This document shows, piece by piece, positions 1 through 8,179 of a DNA stretch of 54,305 nucleotides (positions are counted from its first letter, which is position 1; each line of letters starts with the position of its first letter). The DNA is taken from the NCBI GenBank assembly GCA_002437905.1, contig DJRT01000020.1, positions 13,328 through 67,632 of the forward strand. The letters run 5' to 3'. The translations under genes and the position numbers were made by a program. Source of the DNA: Ruminococcaceae bacterium UBA6353. GTDB taxonomy: Bacteria > Bacillota > Clostridia > Oscillospirales > Acutalibacteraceae. Under the pieces are notes generated by a model. It did no database searches. It was not told the origin of the DNA and was given only the letters and a program-made list of their open reading frames with translations.

Positions 1-809
1 ACCGTCTGAATGTGCATGGTGACGGTCAGCTCGGCGTCCAGCTCCAAAATCTCCAACAGCAGCTTGTCCGACAGCTCCGACGCCATGATCTGCAAATAGG
101 ATGCCGCGCCCCATGTCTGGCCCACGCGGAACGAGCGGCTCTGCCGGAAGTCAAAGCTGTCCGGCACGATAAAGTCTTTCGTTCCCATGCCCGTATGGGC
201 GATGTCCGCCCACTTGAAGCGGAACGGCTCCCGGCTGCCGGGGTGAAGCTGGCCGTGCAGCAGGGCCAGACGCTCCCGCCCGTCGAGGGGCTGGCTCTGT
301 ACCCCCAGCCGCTTGAAGTTGCCGATCACGTCCGCCTCTACACGTTCCAGACGGGGACGGGCGGCGGCCACATTTTCAGCGGGGATGCAAAAGGTGACGT
401 ACTTGGCCCGTTCGATACCGTTGTTGCTTTTGGCGATCTGGTTTTTCAGCATCCCCGTGTATTCCGTGCGGACGCTGTTGAAGCGGTCATCCGCCTCGGG
501 GATATTCACCTTGTAGCGACTCCCGGAGCGGCTGCGGCGGTTGACAAAGGACAGCTGGAACGGCAGCGAACTGTCAAAATAATTCAGCCACGAACTCCAT
601 CCGCCGAAAATGGCCGTCTGATCCTCAGCGGACGCAACGGAATAGTTGATGTCCTCATATTCCAGCGTTTTTGTGTAAACACCGCCGGGGAGCTGGCAAA
701 TGCCGTCCGGCAGCATCCGCACATAGGGAATGGTCTGCTGGGCCGATATGGTCGCCGGACGATTACCGGCCCGCGTCAGGCTTTTTGACTTCTTGGGGCT
801 TTTGCTCAA
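1..809 (-). CDS. VirB4-like conjugation ATPase, N-terminal part (runs off the left edge)
   Basis: The minus frame is open from a TTG at 809 to the window edge, so about 269 N-terminal residues are seen and the Walker motifs are not. GGAGG lies at 816-820, six bases before the TTG, which is why this start is chosen; no ATG fits. The product starts SKSPKKSKSL and continues QQTIPYVRMLPDGICQLPGG, then a stretch typical of the N-terminal domain of VirB4/TraE ATPases of Tn1549-like elements. Such ATPases power the type IV secretion channel at the inner face of the membrane. The start overlaps the end of prgI by 47 bases in another frame, which indicates translational coupling and matches the usual PrgI-VirB4 order. 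Family assignment is by position and N-terminal resemblance only. Confidence 0.8.
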   Translation of the reverse strand, partial: MSKSPKKSKSLTRAGNRPATISAQQTIPYVRMLPDGICQLPGGVYTKTLEYEDINYSVASAEDQTAIFGGWSSWLNYFDSSLPFQLSFVNRRSRSGSRYKVNIPEADDRFNSVRTEYTGMLKNQIAKSNNGIERAKYVTFCIPAENVAAARPRLERVEADVIGNFKRLGVQSQPLDGRERLALLHGQLHPGSREPFRFKWADIAHTGMGTKDFIVPDSFDFRQSRSFRVGQTWGAASYLQIMASELSDKLLLEILELDAELTVTMHIQT

Positions 810-1143
810 GTGTGACCTCCTTTCCCGCAAACGGGGCGTAGATATTCTGCGTCTGATAGGGCCTCACACCGGGCCGCAGGAACTTGGCCCGGATGATATT
901 CCGGGCCACCTTTTCAAAGGGCAGGCCGTCACGCTCATACATCGCCATGAAAAAGGCCGGAAGCATGAGCGCGATCATCAGGAACATCGCCCCGGTGCCG
1001 CCCAGCGCGTGACGGGTCAGCAGATACACGGGGATGCCCACGGCAGCCGCGCCGCCGAAGCAGATAAGCTGGCGGCGGGTAAGGTTAAAGGCAATTTTCG
1101 TCTTGATCTTGGAAAGATCGTTAGGAACATTCACATAGGGCAA
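763..1143 (-). CDS. prgI: PrgI-family conjugation membrane protein
   Basis: A 126-residue protein starting MPYVNVPNDLSKIKTKIAFN, the usual opening of PrgI proteins of Gram-positive conjugation systems. Two hydrophobic segments follow at about residues 27-45 and 51-68, separated by a short RHALGGTG loop, and the C-terminal half is soluble. PrgI is thought to be a VirB3-like inner-membrane part of the channel that works with VirB4, whose gene follows with an overlap. The start overlaps the last codons of the MT-A70 methyltransferase gene by 13 bases, so the genes are probably co-transcribed. Confidence 0.85.
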   Translation of the reverse strand: MPYVNVPNDLSKIKTKIAFNLTRRQLICFGGAAAVGIPVYLLTRHALGGTGAMFLMIALMLPAFFMAMYERDGLPFEKVARNIIRAKFLRPGVRPYQTQNIYAPFAGKEVTLEQKPQEVKKPDAGR

Positions 1144-1721
1144 GAAACGTCCTCCTTTCCGCTATCTTCTGGCCACCGTGACCAGAGGCCCGCTGTCGGC
1201 TCCACCTCGTTGCCCCACACGTCCCAGCCGGGAGGGGTCTGCCGTGCGAACAGCTCCACGCGGGGCCTGTCGCCCATGAGGGCAACGATCTTGTCCCGCG
1301 TTTCGTCCGGCTTTTTGCTGTGGGCCTCGATGGGGGAAATGATAAACTGGTGAATATCGGCGGCCTGCCGCTTGGGGTGTCCCTTGGTCGCCAGCAGGCA
1401 GATCTCGGCGTTCGCCCGTGTCCAGAAGCCCAGCCCATAAAACCAGCTATCCGCCTTTTTGTTCTTTTTGAGCCAGACAAAAGCGACGCTTTTATAGGTG
1501 AAGCCCCACGCACGGATGAGCCGCAGAGCCTCCGGGAGCTGCGGGAACGTGGCCCACATGAAAAGAGCGCTGTCCTTGGCCGCAAGCTCGGCCACAGGCA
1601 GCGCGCACAATTCATCAATGCTCATGGTGGGGTAATGGTTTTCTGCCGCCCCCTGCACTTTCTTTTCCGAGTAGCGCCACGGGGGATCAGCGTAAATAAT
1701 TTCATAGTTTCCTGTCATCAT
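1131..1721 (-). CDS. MT-A70-family adenine N6-methyltransferase
   Basis: A 196-residue protein with the DPPW catalytic motif at about residues 12-15 (EIIYADPPWRYS) and the MT-A70 pattern of alternating strands and helices (FMWATFPQLPEAL, YKSVAFVWLKK, WTRANAEICLLATKG). Enzymes of this family methylate adenine N6 in DNA or RNA; phage and element members protect DNA from host restriction or alter expression. ATG at 1721 and 1718 are adjacent; either overlaps the stop of the upstream methyltransferase gene. The last ~20 codons run through a copy of the element's 19-base palindrome (1168-1186), so the C-terminus may be an extension created by that repeat. Second of three methyltransferases in the element segment seen. 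Confidence 0.88.
   Translation of the reverse strand: MMTGNYEIIYADPPWRYSEKKVQGAAENHYPTMSIDELCALPVAELAAKDSALFMWATFPQLPEALRLIRAWGFTYKSVAFVWLKKNKKADSWFYGLGFWTRANAEICLLATKGHPKRQAADIHQFIISPIEAHSKKPDETRDKIVALMGDRPRVELFARQTPPGWDVWGNEVEPTAGLWSRWPEDSGKEDVSCPM
1168..1186. repeat. Element palindrome, copy 1 (inside the 3' end of the MT-A70 gene)
   Basis: TCTGGCCACCGTGACCAGA, a 9+1+9 base near-palindrome with one mismatch. It lies in the last codons of the MT-A70 gene, just ahead of prgI. Identical or near-identical copies are at 2467, 3688, 6025 and 8446. Confidence 0.9.
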
Positions 1722-2398
1722 TCTCCTTTCCCGCCAGATGCCACAGCCTCCTGCGCCCGCCGGATGCGCTCCGTGGCGGGGCCGTAAAAGGCCGGGGCGG
1801 TTTCAAAGCAGACGAAGCGGCGGCCCGCGTTCAGCGCGGCCACGGCAGTTGTGCCGGAGCCAGCGCAGATGTCCGCCACCACCTCGCCGGGGCGTGTGTA
1901 GGTGCGGATCAGGTACTCGCACAGGGCCACGGGCTTCTGCGTGGGATGTACCGTCGTTGTCACCGTGGGGAACGCCAGCACATTCCCCGGAAAGCGCCGC
2001 CCATCGGACTCGCCGCTGGTGCGTTCAAACGTTCCGTAGTTGGGGCTGTTCCCGCTGCAACGGTGGATTTTCTTGTACGGCTTGCCCTGTTCAAACTGCG
2101 GAAAGTAGGCCGGGGACTTCTGGTAGAACACCAGAATGTTCTCCGTCTTTTTCAGCGGAGCGCGGCGGGCGTTGAGAAAGCCCGTGCAGCGGCTTTTGTA
2201 CCATACCCACTCATAGCGGAGCATGGCGAGGTTGGACGCGCCCAGCACCTTGTCATAGGGGCATTGTGCGAAAAACAGCACCGCGCCCTCCGGCTTGACG
2301 GCCCATTTCACCGCCTCCCACAGCTCCGGGAGCGGCAGCGGCACATCCCAAAAGTTCCGGGTCGTGCCGTAGGGCGGATCGGTCAGGAGCATATCCAC
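1718..2398 (-). CDS. DNA N4/N6-amino methyltransferase (TDPPYG type)
   Basis: At least 226 residues. The motif TDPPYG at residues 6-11 is motif IV of amino methyltransferases, and the late PGEVVADICAGSGTTAVAAL segment is the S-adenosylmethionine-binding motif I; motif IV before motif I is the beta-class order. The same frame stays open upstream with plausible family sequence (DGIEGLRSLPKHSV), reaching back through the palindrome at 2467-2485, so the true start is probably a non-ATG codon upstream of 2398. I give the first ATG as a conservative boundary. No restriction endonuclease gene is adjacent, so it is probably an orphan protective or regulatory methylase of the conjugative element. Confidence 0.85.
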   Translation of the reverse strand: MDMLLTDPPYGTTRNFWDVPLPLPELWEAVKWAVKPEGAVLFFAQCPYDKVLGASNLAMLRYEWVWYKSRCTGFLNARRAPLKKTENILVFYQKSPAYFPQFEQGKPYKKIHRCSGNSPNYGTFERTSGESDGRRFPGNVLAFPTVTTTVHPTQKPVALCEYLIRTYTRPGEVVADICAGSGTTAVAALNAGRRFVCFETAPAFYGPATERIRRAQEAVASGGKGE

Positions 2399-2466
2399 GC
2401 TATGCTTCGGCAGGGAGCGCAGGCCCTCAATACCGTCGGTGAGGTGCAGTCCCTCCGGGATCGGCC

Positions 2467-2485
2467 TCTGGCCACCGTGACCAGA
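2467..2485. repeat. Element palindrome, copy 2 (between trbL and the methyltransferase)
   Basis: TCTGGCCACCGTGACCAGA, 37 bases past the stop of the TrbL-like gene on its transcript strand. Same sequence as copies 1 and 4. Confidence 0.9.
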
Positions 2486-2521
2486 AGCGGCGGTATCAGC
2501 GATAAAATCACCTTTCCTTTC

Positions 2522-3388
2522 TCAATGGGCGCTGAAGATGCTTTTTGAGATCGTCCCGGTTTTCATCAGCATGAAGCACAGAAGCACCGTATAGCCGATA
2601 CAGCCCCAAATCGCGCCGATGGGATCTCCGCCTGTGGCGATCCCCTGAATGAGCACCGCATAGATCGCCACGCAGACAAGGATCAGCATCCCCTGAAAGC
2701 CCACGGCAAACAGGGAGCGCAGATAGTTCTGGCCCATCGCGCCAAGCTCCCGGTTGGAGAGCGTCGCCACAGGGATGGGGGCTAAACTGGTCAGCAGATA
2801 TATCTCGATCATGCGGCCATATACGATCACGAAAATAAAAATGTTCAGCGCCAGCATGGTAAACTTAATGAGGAACGATTGCAGGAACAGGCCCAGCAGA
2901 GGGCCAAGCTCCATCGTTTCAAGGGTCATTTCCAGATCGGCCAGCATATCCGGCGTGATGTTGGTTGCGCCTGTGACGATGCCCGCCGCGCTTGCGATCA
3001 CGCTTTGGGACACGTCAAAGACCGCCATGACGATATTGAACGTGTTGGACAGGATCAGGATGGCACAAGTGGTTTTGAATACCCATTTGTAGATATTCGC
3101 CACGTCGAACTCGTGCATATTGTTCTTTTCCAGTATCATCTGGATCAGCTCATAGGTGGCAACGAAAGTCAGGATCAATCCGGCAATCGGCAATATCACC
3201 GTTTCGGAAAGCTGCCGTATCAGGGAGAACACCCCGGCGTTCCATGCCGCCGGGGTAGTCCCCACCTGTACGGATATTTCCCCGACGCGGGTATTCACCG
3301 TGTCAAACAGCCCCTTGAGGTTTCCCATGATGCCCTCGATCAAAAGCCCTTTGAGCCATTCCGTGATCCATTCGGTGAGAATACCCAT
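2522..3388 (-). CDS. TrbL/VirB6-like conjugation channel membrane protein
   Basis: A 288-residue polytopic protein. After an amphipathic N-terminus (MGILTEWITEWLKGLLIEGI) come hydrophobic segments at about residues 62-85, 105-125, 165-190, 210-232 and 250-275. The layout matches the TrbL/VirB6-like proteins of Tn1549 elements, which form part of the inner-membrane channel for DNA transfer. It sits directly downstream of the Maff2 gene and upstream of methyltransferase genes, the usual order. No catalytic motif is expected or seen. Confidence 0.82.
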   Translation of the reverse strand: MGILTEWITEWLKGLLIEGIMGNLKGLFDTVNTRVGEISVQVGTTPAAWNAGVFSLIRQLSETVILPIAGLILTFVATYELIQMILEKNNMHEFDVANIYKWVFKTTCAILILSNTFNIVMAVFDVSQSVIASAAGIVTGATNITPDMLADLEMTLETMELGPLLGLFLQSFLIKFTMLALNIFIFVIVYGRMIEIYLLTSLAPIPVATLSNRELGAMGQNYLRSLFAVGFQGMLILVCVAIYAVLIQGIATGGDPIGAIWGCIGYTVLLCFMLMKTGTISKSIFSAH

Positions 3389-3400
3389 CGGCAGTTACCC

Positions 3401-3613
3401 TTAAAACAGGGTAGACAGCAGAGGGATCAGGGTCGTGCCCAGCACGATGATGCCGCCGCCCGCCATGAGCTGCTTGATGCCCTGGCTTTTGGCCGCTGCG
3501 TTATCCGAGCCGTAGCCCTCCAGCAGATTGACCACGCCCCACACGGCAAGGCCAGCGCCCAGCGCCACGACGAGAGTTTGCAGGGTAGTAACGGCAGAAG
3601 CAAAAAACTGCAT
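3401..3613 (-). CDS. Maff2-family small membrane protein (VirB2 pilin-like)
   Basis: A 70-residue, two-helix hydrophobic protein: TVVALGAGLAV-like first segment, a short polar loop (YGSDNAAAKSQGIKQ) and a second segment (LMAGGGIIVLGTTLIPLL). This is the Maff2 pattern, found between VirD4 and TrbL in Tn1549-like elements. By size and topology it resembles VirB2-type pilins, but that role is inferred. The ATG at 3613 is preceded by GGAGGA at a good distance. Confidence 0.82.
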   Translation of the reverse strand: MQFFASAVTTLQTLVVALGAGLAVWGVVNLLEGYGSDNAAAKSQGIKQLMAGGGIIVLGTTLIPLLSTLF

Positions 3614-3687
3614 AAGTCCTCCATTTCTCCGGGGACAAGGCCCCGGCTATGAAAAAAGCCGCCATTTCTGGCGGCAGCTACGAATCC

Positions 3688-3706
3688 TCTGGACACCGTG
3701 ACCAGA
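3688..3706. repeat. Element palindrome, copy 3 (just after the virD4 stop)
   Basis: TCTGGACACCGTGACCAGA within CCTCTGG...CCAGAGG, differing from copies 1, 2 and 4 by one base. It begins three bases past the virD4 stop codon, upstream of the Maff2 gene. Confidence 0.88.
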
Positions 3707-3708
3707 GG

Positions 3709-5547
3709 TTATACAAAGGCATCCGGGTCGTCGAGGTCGTCATAGTTGAGGATGTCCTCGTCCTCGCCTGTGAGCGCCTCGTCCGGCACGTCCACCTTGT
3801 AAACGGTATAGGTTTCGTTGGGGTTGAGCTTGTCCATCCGCCGTGTCACAAGGCTGTTGAGGTCAAAAGCGTTCTTCACCTTGTCAGCCTCGGCGGTGTA
3901 TTTGTAGTTGGGATGCCGCTTCAAATCGTACTTCTTGGAGTAGAACGGCGGCAGGCCCCGAAGCTGCAAAATGCACCGATCTCCGGGCATGGTGGCAAGC
4001 TCACTTGGGGTCATCAGTTCCCGGCCCAGCCGCTGCGTGTTTTGGCTGTAGCTTTCGGACTGGCCCCGTGAACGGCCCTCGGTCTGCATGGAGATGGTGG
4101 CCTTTCCCAGCCAGTTCTCCGAAATCTCCTTGATGGTAGAGCTTTCGCGCCCGCCGAGGAACAGCACACTATCCATATTGCCGAGAATGGTTTCCGCGTT
4201 CTTGTCGTAGATGGCCTTGCACTGCGCCAACTGCTGATACAGCAGGCACAGACTGATCTCACGGGAGCGAATGACCGCCACCAGCTTTTCAAGCTGGGGC
4301 ACCTGCCCGGTGTTGGCCGCCTCGTCCCACAGTACCCGCACATGATGGGGCAGCCGCCCACCGTGAACATTGTCGGCCCGTTCGCATAGGAGGTTGAACA
4401 TCTGCGAAAAGGCCAGCGCCACAAGGAAATTGTAGGTGCTGTCCGTATCGCTGATGCAGAAAAATGTTGCCGTGCGGCGATCTCCCATGCGGTCAAGCTC
4501 CAGCTCGTCATAGGACATGATCTCCCGGAGCTGGGGAATATCAAAGGGGGCAAGCCGAGCGCCGCAGGAAATGAGGATGCTTTTCGCCGTCTTGCCGCTG
4601 CTTAGCTTGAATTTACGGTATTGCTTCACGGCGAAGCAATCCGGCTTGCGCTTGGCAAGGCCGTCAAACATATAATCCACGGCGTTTTTATAGTTTTCGT
4701 CATCCTCCTTAACCTCCATGCCGGAGATCATGTCCACCAGCGTATTCATATTCCGATCCTCGGCAGGCCCCTCGAAAATGATATAGGCAATCAGGGCGCA
4801 GTACAAAAGCGTTTCCGCTTTCGTCCAAAATGGATCGCCCTCCTTGCCCTCGCCCTTGGTGTTGGTGATCAGGGCGTTCACAAATTTCAGGATGTCGGCC
4901 TCGTTGCGGATATACGACAAAGGGTTGTAGTGCATGGACTTGGAAAAATCAATGCTGTTGAATACCTTGATCTGATAGCCCCGGCGCTGGAGAAAGGTCC
5001 CGACCTGCCCCAACACGCCGCCCTTGGGGTCTACCACTACATAAGAGGAATGAGCCTGCAAAAGCTGGGGCGTGAGCCAAAAGCGGGTCTTGCCGGAGCC
5101 GGACGAGCCGATGCCGCAAAAATTGAGGTTGCGGGCGTTTGCGGGATTTTGGGGGCGGGTATTCATGGTGAGCCGTTCCGTGGCGGTCAGCAGCATATTG
5201 TTTTCAAACTTGGGGTCAATGAACGGCTTGATGTCTTTTTCCGTTCCCCAGCGGGCCGTTCCGTACTCTGCATCGAGGCGGAATTTCTTTGCTTTTTTCG
5301 CCTTGTAGTAGATCAGCAGCCGGAAACCGACTGCGCCCACAATGCCGACAAACCAATCCAGCGGGGCAAGACCGGGGGCAAAGCTGGCAAAGGCCGCGCC
5401 GATGGTCTGGCCCAGCCCCAGCAGCTTTTCCCCGAAGCCAGCGCCAGCGGCCAGACGGTACGCCGTGCCGATTTTCAGGCAAAACCAGCCGATGAACAGG
5501 TACGGGATATTCGGAAGAACATACTTCCTGATTTTATCTGTCGCCAT
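3709..5547 (-). CDS. virD4: VirD4/TraG-type conjugal coupling ATPase
   Basis: A 612-residue type IV coupling protein, which brings the relaxase-DNA complex to the secretion channel. Two hydrophobic N-terminal segments (about residues 12-32 and 60-82) are followed by Walker A GIGSSGSGKT at 145-154 and a Walker B-like VRVLWDEAANTG near 405. The segment AVIRSREISLCLLYQQLAQ is typical of TraG/VirD4. The C-terminus is acidic (DVPDEALTGEDEDILNYDDL), possibly a substrate-docking tail. The start overlaps the end of pcfB by 14 bases, so the two are coupled; in other Gram-positive systems PcfB works together with the coupling protein. Confidence 0.93.
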   Translation of the reverse strand: MATDKIRKYVLPNIPYLFIGWFCLKIGTAYRLAAGAGFGEKLLGLGQTIGAAFASFAPGLAPLDWFVGIVGAVGFRLLIYYKAKKAKKFRLDAEYGTARWGTEKDIKPFIDPKFENNMLLTATERLTMNTRPQNPANARNLNFCGIGSSGSGKTRFWLTPQLLQAHSSYVVVDPKGGVLGQVGTFLQRRGYQIKVFNSIDFSKSMHYNPLSYIRNEADILKFVNALITNTKGEGKEGDPFWTKAETLLYCALIAYIIFEGPAEDRNMNTLVDMISGMEVKEDDENYKNAVDYMFDGLAKRKPDCFAVKQYRKFKLSSGKTAKSILISCGARLAPFDIPQLREIMSYDELELDRMGDRRTATFFCISDTDSTYNFLVALAFSQMFNLLCERADNVHGGRLPHHVRVLWDEAANTGQVPQLEKLVAVIRSREISLCLLYQQLAQCKAIYDKNAETILGNMDSVLFLGGRESSTIKEISENWLGKATISMQTEGRSRGQSESYSQNTQRLGRELMTPSELATMPGDRCILQLRGLPPFYSKKYDLKRHPNYKYTAEADKVKNAFDLNSLVTRRMDKLNPNETYTVYKVDVPDEALTGEDEDILNYDDLDDPDAFV

Positions 5548-5989
5548 GCGCCGCCTCCTTTGTCAATTCCCGCTGGGGCTGCTTTTTCACCTGTTTCTCT
5601 GCCTGCCGGAGCTGCTCCCGGATCGGCGTCTGCCGGGATTTGGCCCGTTTCAGCTCCAAACGGGAATACTCGGCAAAGCAGCCTGTGATGGCGTCGGCCT
5701 GCCGCGCTTTGAAAAGAAGCAGATATTTTTCATCCCCCACACGGCGGATGGCATAGTCCACGCCCCATTTTCGGGCCACTTTGTCAAATAGCTTGGGCGT
5801 GTCCACCTCGATGGCGTTGGTGTCCCCACCGTGGCCCATGAGCTTTCGCACACTCTGCTTGCCGTGGGGCGTCTGCGCCTTGCGGTGCTCCTTGGCGATC
5901 TTCCGGCCCACGGCGGCCACCACATAGGCCAGCGCACGGGCGGTCAGCTTGGACGCCTTGACGCTGACGGCGATGGTCTGCCGGGACAC
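5534..5989 (-). CDS. pcfB: PcfB-family relaxosome accessory protein
   Basis: A 151-residue protein with TIAVSVKASKLTARALAYVV near the N-terminus, the conserved PcfB (DUF3801) opening, and a basic C-terminal helix rich in K, R and Q. In pCF10, PcfB binds the coupling protein PcfC and the relaxosome; overlap with virD4 fits that. The GTG at 5989 has GGAG five bases upstream. A stronger AAAGGAGGTG ribosome site lies about eight bases before an in-frame ATC that would add five codons (IVGDE) resembling the usual MQEEV start, so the real start is uncertain. Confidence 0.85.
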   Translation of the reverse strand: MSRQTIAVSVKASKLTARALAYVVAAVGRKIAKEHRKAQTPHGKQSVRKLMGHGGDTNAIEVDTPKLFDKVARKWGVDYAIRRVGDEKYLLLFKARQADAITGCFAEYSRLELKRAKSRQTPIREQLRQAEKQVKKQPQRELTKEAAHGDR

Positions 5990-6024
5990 TTCATCTCCGA
6001 CGATAGCTTACACCTCCTTTACCC

Positions 6025-6043
6025 TCTGGCCACCGTGACCAGA
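6025..6043. repeat. Element palindrome, copy 4 (just after the ardA stop)
   Basis: TCTGGCCACCGTGACCAGA, six bases past the ardA stop and upstream of the pcfB ribosome binding site. Confidence 0.9.
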
Positions 6044-6049
6044 AGCGGC

Positions 6050-6772
6050 CTATCTGTCCTCGCGGCTGGTGGGAAGCCGCAGTTTTTCCTCGTTCAGCGC
6101 CGAACGGTCTATGACCTCCTGATACGCCGCCATCTGCTCCCGGATATTCAGCTTGGGATAGGCGAAGATGCGGTGCTCCGGGGGAATATCCTCCATCCCG
6201 TGATACTGTTCCACAAATTTGCCGCCGTTATTGAACACATATCCGCCGGGGGCAAAATGGCCGCCCTCGTTGATCCGTGCGTCCCGCCCGTAGGCTTCAA
6301 AGTCGAAATAGGGCAGTACATTATCCGGCACATCCAGCATTTCCATTTCCTCGATATAGGCCCGGCCCAGCGCCTCCTCGCTGTCAATGCCGGGGTAGAA
6401 GTCATAGCAATCCAGATTTTGCGCGAGATTGATCAGGTCATGGACGCTGCCCGTGTATTCGCCGCTGTCAATGACGGCCTCAAACTTTTCAATATCGCTC
6501 TGGTCGAGGTCAGACAGCACATGGGCCAGATGGTTCAGCTCGTCAATGCTTTCATACTCGCCCAAATGGTCATACAGGCCCAGCACGTCACCGTCGAACG
6601 AGGTAATAAAGATTTCCTCATACCGTACCCCATCCACGCCGATGCGTTTCAAAAGGGCCTGCACCTCCTCCGTGGTGGCCGGGAATTTCAGCGTTTCGCC
6701 CACAAGCCGCCCTTCGTTGTATTTGCCGAGGTTGGTAATGTAGGCTTCAAACAGGGATGATATTTTCAGCAC
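6050..6772 (-). CDS. ardA: ArdA-like antirestriction protein
   Basis: A 240-residue, strongly acidic protein (for example YDHLGEYESIDELNHLAHVLSD, DQSDIEKFEAVIDSGE). ArdA proteins mimic B-form DNA with surface acidic residues and block type I restriction complexes during entry into a new host. The segment INEGGHFAPGGYVF is typical of the C-terminal part of conjugative-element ArdA proteins, and the length is somewhat longer than Tn916 ArdA (166 residues), as in Tn1549-like elements. It overlaps the start of the downstream cytosine methyltransferase stop by a few bases, so both belong to one unit of restriction evasion. Confidence 0.88.
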   Translation of the reverse strand: MLKISSLFEAYITNLGKYNEGRLVGETLKFPATTEEVQALLKRIGVDGVRYEEIFITSFDGDVLGLYDHLGEYESIDELNHLAHVLSDLDQSDIEKFEAVIDSGEYTGSVHDLINLAQNLDCYDFYPGIDSEEALGRAYIEEMEMLDVPDNVLPYFDFEAYGRDARINEGGHFAPGGYVFNNGGKFVEQYHGMEDIPPEHRIFAYPKLNIREQMAAYQEVIDRSALNEEKLRLPTSREDR

Positions 6773-7836
6773 CTCCTTGTCAGAACATCATATATGCCGC
6801 GCATAATGTACTCGGCGCAGGGCAGCGCGATAGCATTTCCCAGCGCCCGGTAGCGGTGGGCGGGCAGGATTTCCTCACCGTCCGCGCCGTACTTTGTCCA
6901 GCCCTCCGGCAACCCCATGAGCCGCTCACATTCTCTTTCCGTGGGGAAACGGACACAGCCCCCGGCAGGATCGTCCTCATACCAAAAGGCAAAGGGACTG
7001 ACTGCGCTGGCTAACAGAGTGGGAAAAGGGTCAGTTGGCAGTCCGAAGCTGTTTCGGAACGCCTCCGCTGTCCGCTCCTTTGCCGATGCCCGCATACGGT
7101 AGCATTGAAAGGGTCTGGTGATCGGTACACGCCGCCCTGCTTCAATAAAAGAGCCTCGATCTCCGCAGGCGGCGGGCAGCCCGCAATTTCCGCCAGACGC
7201 AGAAATTGACTGCACTGTGCGGGGCTTAAAAAGTATTTCGTGGGAACATTGTCCTCCAAAGTCTGCCACAACAAAGACGCGCTGCCGTCGTGCCAATCGG
7301 GGGCTTGCCCAATGCTGGGCATCCATGAGCCGCCATGAGAGATCGGGCGTGTGCCCTCGCACCATTCCGGCTCCTGCCCATTTTCCAGAAGCAGGCATTG
7401 AAATGTCGGCGGCTGTGAACGCTGAGAGCACGGCTCTAAAGTCCATTCGGTCATTTGAAAAAAACGCTCCCATGACGTTCTCCCAAACAGCGATTGCTGG
7501 AAATATACCATTTGTTGCCTCCCTCATTTCACGGATAATGCGGATTGCATGAAAGAACAGACTGGATTTTTCCCCGGCAAGACCGGCCCTGTTGCCGATC
7601 TGTGAGAGGTTCTGGCACGGTGAGCCAAAGGTGATGATGTGGACGGGCGGGATGTCGCCGCCGTTCAGCTTTGTCACATCCCCTAAATGCGCCATAGCGG
7701 GAAAATGGCGTTTCGTGATGGAGATAGGGGCTTTTTCTATCTCGCTGGCCCATGCGGGCACGATACCGCAGCGCACCGCCGCCAGCGGGAACACGCCGAT
7801 CCCGTCAAACAAGCTCCCCAGCCGAATCTCGCTCAT
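6766..7836 (-). CDS. dcm: DNA C5-cytosine methyltransferase
   Basis: A 356-residue protein with the C5-methyltransferase motifs in order: motif I LGSLFDGIGVFPLAA near residue 6, motif IV GSPCQNLSQIGNRAG near 70 with the catalytic Cys, motif VI ENVMGAF near 116, motif VIII-like RQRVFVVADF, and the C-terminal YRALGNAIALPCAEYI (motif X). All catalytic parts are visible. No endonuclease gene is adjacent, so this is probably an orphan methylase that marks element DNA. Its start is immediately next to the stop of the upstream small gene (7838). Confidence 0.93.
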   Translation of the reverse strand: MSEIRLGSLFDGIGVFPLAAVRCGIVPAWASEIEKAPISITKRHFPAMAHLGDVTKLNGGDIPPVHIITFGSPCQNLSQIGNRAGLAGEKSSLFFHAIRIIREMREATNGIFPAIAVWENVMGAFFSNDRMDFRAVLSAFTAADISMPASGKWAGAGMVRGHTPDLSWRLMDAQHWASPRLARRQRVFVVADFGGQCSHEILFKPRTVQSISASGGNCGLPAACGDRGSFIEAGRRVPITRPFQCYRMRASAKERTAEAFRNSFGLPTDPFPTLLASAVSPFAFWYEDDPAGGCVRFPTERECERLMGLPEGWTKYGADGEEILPAHRYRALGNAIALPCAEYIMRGIYDVLTRRC

Positions 7837-7837
7837 A

Positions 7838-8179
7838 TCAGCGGCGGCCCTGACGCTTTACGGTCAGAATGCCGTCCAGCGTGGTTGCCGTGATTCCCAG
7901 CCTCTGAGCAACGGCCACATCGTTTTTCATGCTTTCCGTGGAGATGCTGCCGCACACCACCAGCACATGAGAGCGGCGGAGCAGGTCACGGCCCATGTCG
8001 ATGCCGCTCTTGTGCTCCTCGGGAACGGCGTCGTTCAGGAAAAGGGGCTGATAGAGCGTGGGGCAGATGGGCGAAAAGCCCGCCTCATAGACAGCGCGGC
8101 AATACTTGGCGGCCTGCTCCGTCGCCTCGCAGGGGTCGCCGCTCCATGCGGCGGTAATATACGCAAGGGGTCGTTTCAT
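7838..8179 (-). CDS. DUF4406/deoxyribosyltransferase-like small protein
   Basis: A 113-residue protein beginning MKRPLAYITAAWSGDPCEAT; ATG at 8179 follows GGAGG with eight intervening bases, which decides the start over a longer in-frame extension. The pattern of an initial strand, a short glycine/serine-containing loop and a helix (YITAAW...EQAAKYCRAVYEAGF) and the later HVLVVCG strand resemble DUF4406 and nucleoside 2-deoxyribosyltransferase-like folds found in mobile elements. Function is not known; a nucleotide-related role is only an inference from the fold. Confidence 0.7.
   Translation of the reverse strand: MKRPLAYITAAWSGDPCEATEQAAKYCRAVYEAGFSPICPTLYQPLFLNDAVPEEHKSGIDMGRDLLRRSHVLVVCGSISTESMKNDVAVAQRLGITATTLDGILTVKRQGRR

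Noticed and set aside
12..788. 258-codon open frame on the plus strand
   Set aside because: It lies opposite the VirB4-like gene, has no family resemblance, and its codons mirror the third-position GC of the true gene.
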